A program made the translations under genes and the position numbers. Under the pieces are notes generated by a model. The model was not told the origin of the DNA. It worked only from the letters and a program-made list of their open reading frames with translations, and made no database searches. Positions 38,502 through 40,607 of a DNA stretch of 40,607 bases are shown in pieces (the first letter of the stretch is position 1; every line of letters begins with the position of its first letter). Source of the DNA: Rhodoferax sp. (GTDB lineage: Bacteria; Pseudomonadota; Gammaproteobacteria; Burkholderiales; Burkholderiaceae_C); the NCBI RefSeq assembly GCF_028715765.1, contig NZ_JAQURE010000030.1, positions 1 through 40,607 on the forward strand, given 5' to 3'.

Positions 38502-38720
38502 ATGCCACACACTGCCACCTCTGAGATATCGCCCAACGGCTTGCGCTACACCAGCAAACAAAACGGCTCGCCGTTTCGCGGCATGAGCAGCTCTGGGGAA
38601 ACCCTGAGCTGCATCCAATGCGGCCAGCACAAACTGCGCAGCAAAGGGCTTTACAAGCGTTACTTGAATGCGTTGTTTTTCTTTTGTGCGGATTGCAAAC
38701 CGCGGCTGGCCAAGGGGTAA
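38502..38720 (+). CDS. Small zinc-ribbon-like protein, function unknown
   Basis: 72 residues with two CxxC knuckles, CIQCGQHKLRSKG and FFCADCKPRLAKG, spaced about 25 apart, typical of a zinc ribbon. It has a basic middle and no signal peptide. It begins MPHTATSEISPNGLRYTSKQ. A partial GGA ribosome-binding site lies just upstream of the ATG. It resembles short conserved hypothetical proteins of Burkholderiales as I remember them, with no known role. It stands alone between tgt and the convergent mcrC, whose stop is 25 bp away. Confidence 0.6.
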   Translation: MPHTATSEISPNGLRYTSKQNGSPFRGMSSSGETLSCIQCGQHKLRSKGLYKRYLNALFFFCADCKPRLAKG

Positions 38721-38745
38721 AGCCGTTTCTCTTGGCGGTTGTACT

Positions 38746-40161
38746 TCACGCCAACAACTCACCTATTGACTTCGCAGCTTGCTCGACCTTTCCAGACATG
38801 GGCACAGCCAGCAAAGCCACTTCGACTTGACGCAGGCCATGGCGCACTGTGGCGCGTGACAACACCCGGCCCTCTTGCTGCATGTGCCGCCACTTTGCAT
38901 CGGGCGCAGGGTAAGCCAAGCATGCCACCACTCTGGGGGTGTCAAACAAACTGGTGTAGGCCAGGCACTGCAACAAATCATCACGGTGCTGCGCTTGCCA
39001 GTCATGGTGTCCTGCGCCATACAAGCCATAGCCCACCAATTGCGCGTGGCGTTTGTATTTGGCGTCGATCACCACCGTCACGCCAGGTCGATGCAACACC
39101 ACATCAGGAATCAATGACCGCTGGGTGCCATACCTGGCAGGCTGCCAATGCAAGCGCACTGTGGTTTCCTGACGCCGCCCCGTGCTGAGGGTGGCACCTG
39201 TCTGGCGCGCCGCATGTTCCGCAATGGCTTCCACCCAAGCTTCAAAAAACGATGCCATGTCCATGCGCCAGGGCAAGCCAGCCAGGTCACTGGTGCCGCC
39301 CAAACCACGCTCATCTGCAGTCCACTCAATGGCCTCCAAGCCCTTGCGAAAAACCTCTGCCTGAGCCGTGCCAGACGGCACATGCCACCCAGGTGCCGGG
39401 CGCAGGGGCGCAAACTGACGCAGCACCGTGAGCAAGCTGTCGCAGCGTTGCAGCAGTTGCCGCACCACCTCATGGCGCCCAAGCTGCCCACGCAGCGCAC
39501 CTTGATGACACAACACGGTCCAGTGCAACGCGGCACCCAGCTTGGCGTCTGGTAGCAGGTCTGGAAAGCGGCAAGGCACTTGCAACCACTGGCCACGGGC
39601 CACGTGTGCCGTCACGTAGCGCGCCCATTGCACTTGGCCTTTGGGCGCAGGCAGCACATCGTCTTGAAACTCAAAGCGGCGATTGAGTTGCTTGACCACA
39701 GCGGCAATTCGCATCAGCACCGTGGCACTGAGCACCCAGGGGGGAATCAGGCGGTCAGACTGCGCCACCATGCGGGATATTGGCAAAATCTCTGGCGTGA
39801 TCCGAAACCCCGTGCCGCTGAGCATGTCGCCTGCGCTGCGCCAGCTAAAACGTGGCTCAATCACCAGCCCCAAATCAGGCTTGGCCGTGGCGGGCGAGAG
39901 CAGTGGCAAGGCGCCAATGTGGGTGTCGGTGTCGAGCCAGACACCCATGGCACCTTGCGATGTGCCCACTTGTCCGTGCACACCAAAGTCACGCAACAGT
40001 CCGCCGTTCATGCGCAAAAAATCTTCGCTGCGCCGCTGCGAAAGCTCTTGCACCTTTCGCGGCTCTGTTTTGGCATCCAAAAACCACGCGGCAGCCGGTA
40101 CAAAACTGCGGGCACTGTCTGGCAGCCGCCGAACGGGTTGTATGAGCCCTGCGCTGGCCAT
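38746..40161 (-). CDS. mcrC: McrC-family restriction endonuclease subunit
   Basis: 471 residues. The C-terminal half has a PD-(D/E)XK nuclease core: D353 (SLIPDVVLHRPG), D366-A-K368 (TVVIDAKYKR), and Q398 in DDLLQCLAYTSLF. A FFEAWVEAIAEHAA helix near 305-318 is typical of McrC. McrC supplies the cutting activity of McrBC systems, which restrict modified-cytosine DNA after GTP-driven translocation by McrB. The start codon lies 2 bp after the stop of the mcrB remnant, the usual mcrBC coupling. With mcrB truncated, this subunit probably has no motor here unless one is encoded elsewhere. The catalytic residues look intact. Confidence 0.75.
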   Translation of the reverse strand: MASAGLIQPVRRLPDSARSFVPAAAWFLDAKTEPRKVQELSQRRSEDFLRMNGGLLRDFGVHGQVGTSQGAMGVWLDTDTHIGALPLLSPATAKPDLGLVIEPRFSWRSAGDMLSGTGFRITPEILPISRMVAQSDRLIPPWVLSATVLMRIAAVVKQLNRRFEFQDDVLPAPKGQVQWARYVTAHVARGQWLQVPCRFPDLLPDAKLGAALHWTVLCHQGALRGQLGRHEVVRQLLQRCDSLLTVLRQFAPLRPAPGWHVPSGTAQAEVFRKGLEAIEWTADERGLGGTSDLAGLPWRMDMASFFEAWVEAIAEHAARQTGATLSTGRRQETTVRLHWQPARYGTQRSLIPDVVLHRPGVTVVIDAKYKRHAQLVGYGLYGAGHHDWQAQHRDDLLQCLAYTSLFDTPRVVACLAYPAPDAKWRHMQQEGRVLSRATVRHGLRQVEVALLAVPMSGKVEQAAKSIGELLA

Positions 40162-40163
40162 GA

Positions 40164-40526
40164 CTATTCGGGCAGGCCGTCAATGAAGGCGTAAATTTCA
40201 TCGCGAAAGCCACTTACATGGCCTTGGGCGATGTACTCCAGTAGCAGGGGTTTGAGCTCGGTGTGCAGCTTGACCTTGGCACGAGCCTCATCCACTTCCA
40301 AAAAATAGGCATGCCCAGGCAACAGTTGAAAACCGTCATCTGCCGCATGCATGACAAAAATATTCAGCAGCTGTGTAAAGGTTTGCAGCATCAGCGGGCA
40401 AGCCTGGGCTGGGTCACGCAACACGGCAAGGTCTGGCCACATCGTCACAAAGGCAAACCGGCGCCGCACCGCCACATCCATCAACCCAGATAGTCCATTA
40501 GGATTTTCAAAAGAAAAGTGGTGCAA
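40164..40526 (-). pseudogene. 3' remnant of an McrB-like AAA+ ATPase gene
   Basis: Only about 120 codons remain, starting after an in-frame TAG near 40547. The segment GLMDVAVRRRFAFVTMWPD is the arginine-rich AAA+ element that follows the sensor 1 region in McrB-type ATPases, and the rest looks like the C-terminal helical lid. The Walker A and B motifs and the N-terminal DNA-recognition domain are absent; the 80 bp left before the window edge do not encode them in any frame. A TTG at 40526 follows GGAGGT too closely for a good start. The gene appears truncated, by deletion, insertion or rearrangement. Confidence 0.6.
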
Positions 40527-40541
40527 ACCTCCCAGTGCAGA

Positions 40542-40566
40542 TTTCTAATGGATACCATTAGAAATT
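40542..40566. promoter_or_regulatory. Perfect 25-bp palindrome at the mcrB breakpoint
   Basis: ATTTCTAATGG (40542-40552), ATA, CCATTAGAAAT (40556-40566) is a perfect dyad with 11-bp arms. It covers the TAG that closes the mcrB frame. It is followed by CTGGAGGTGAG at the very end of the window, which looks like a ribosome-binding site for a plus-strand gene starting just outside. The dyad may be that gene's operator, or a recombination scar. Confidence 0.5.
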
Positions 40567-40607
40567 CCGTTTGAAATCATACGGTTATCCAACAGTCTGG
40601 AGGTGAG

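Overview
The window looks like a chromosomal segment of a betaproteobacterium of the order Burkholderiales, most likely family Comamonadaceae (Rhodoferax/Polaromonas-like). This rests on gene order (alpha/spc ribosomal genes with infA next to secY; a recG, oxyR, ubiA neighbourhood; a yhdP, nitrilase, mltA operon opposite glnE), protein character (fused indolepyruvate:ferredoxin oxidoreductase, C-minus S4 and S14) and GC-rich codon use outside the ribosomal cluster. The genus is an inference. Almost all genes are core housekeeping genes.

Layout. 1-60: the 3' end of a plus-strand gene. 71-5652 (minus): yajC, secD, secF and a DUF1631 gene, i.e. the SecDF-YajC part of the protein export machinery. 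5784-9335 (minus): indolepyruvate oxidoreductase. 9467-10429 (minus): a CheV-type chemotaxis coupling protein with its own terminator. 10486-16585 (minus): a translationally coupled operon of yhdP, a nitrilase-family amidase and mltA. 16593-19821 (plus): glnE, then a small c-type cytochrome lipoprotein. 19829-20180: a relic of a winged-helix regulator and a terminator. 20180-29124 (minus): initiator tRNA-fMet and 18 protein genes from rplN to rplQ (ribosomal proteins, SecY, IF-1, RNA polymerase alpha), strikingly AT-rich against its surroundings. 29468-32829: proC (plus), oxyR-ubiA (minus) and a CBS-domain protein (plus). 32861-38283: recG (minus), queA and tgt (plus), with a vapBC toxin-antitoxin pair lying backwards between queA and tgt. 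38284-40607: a small zinc-ribbon protein, mcrC, and a truncated mcrB; this is the most accessory-like part of the window.

The observation I consider most worth pursuing is a short, AT-rich, hairpin-like repeat present in four copies. One copy is intergenic (about 9403-9464). Three lie inside conserved genes (indolepyruvate oxidoreductase, ubiA, recG), apparently without breaking the frame. All four keep exactly 21 bp between the first base of an ATAGCT-like box and the first base of an ATAAG box, and the three coding copies are translated antisense in three different frames, so the likeness lies in the DNA and not in the proteins. Other points: the classical queA-tgt-yajC-secDF cluster is split between the two ends of the window on opposite strands; the spc genes begin with rplN and have no S10-operon genes upstream; mcrB is reduced to its last ~120 codons beside a perfect 25-bp palindrome.

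All calls come from reading the sequence and from memory of the families; no database search was possible.
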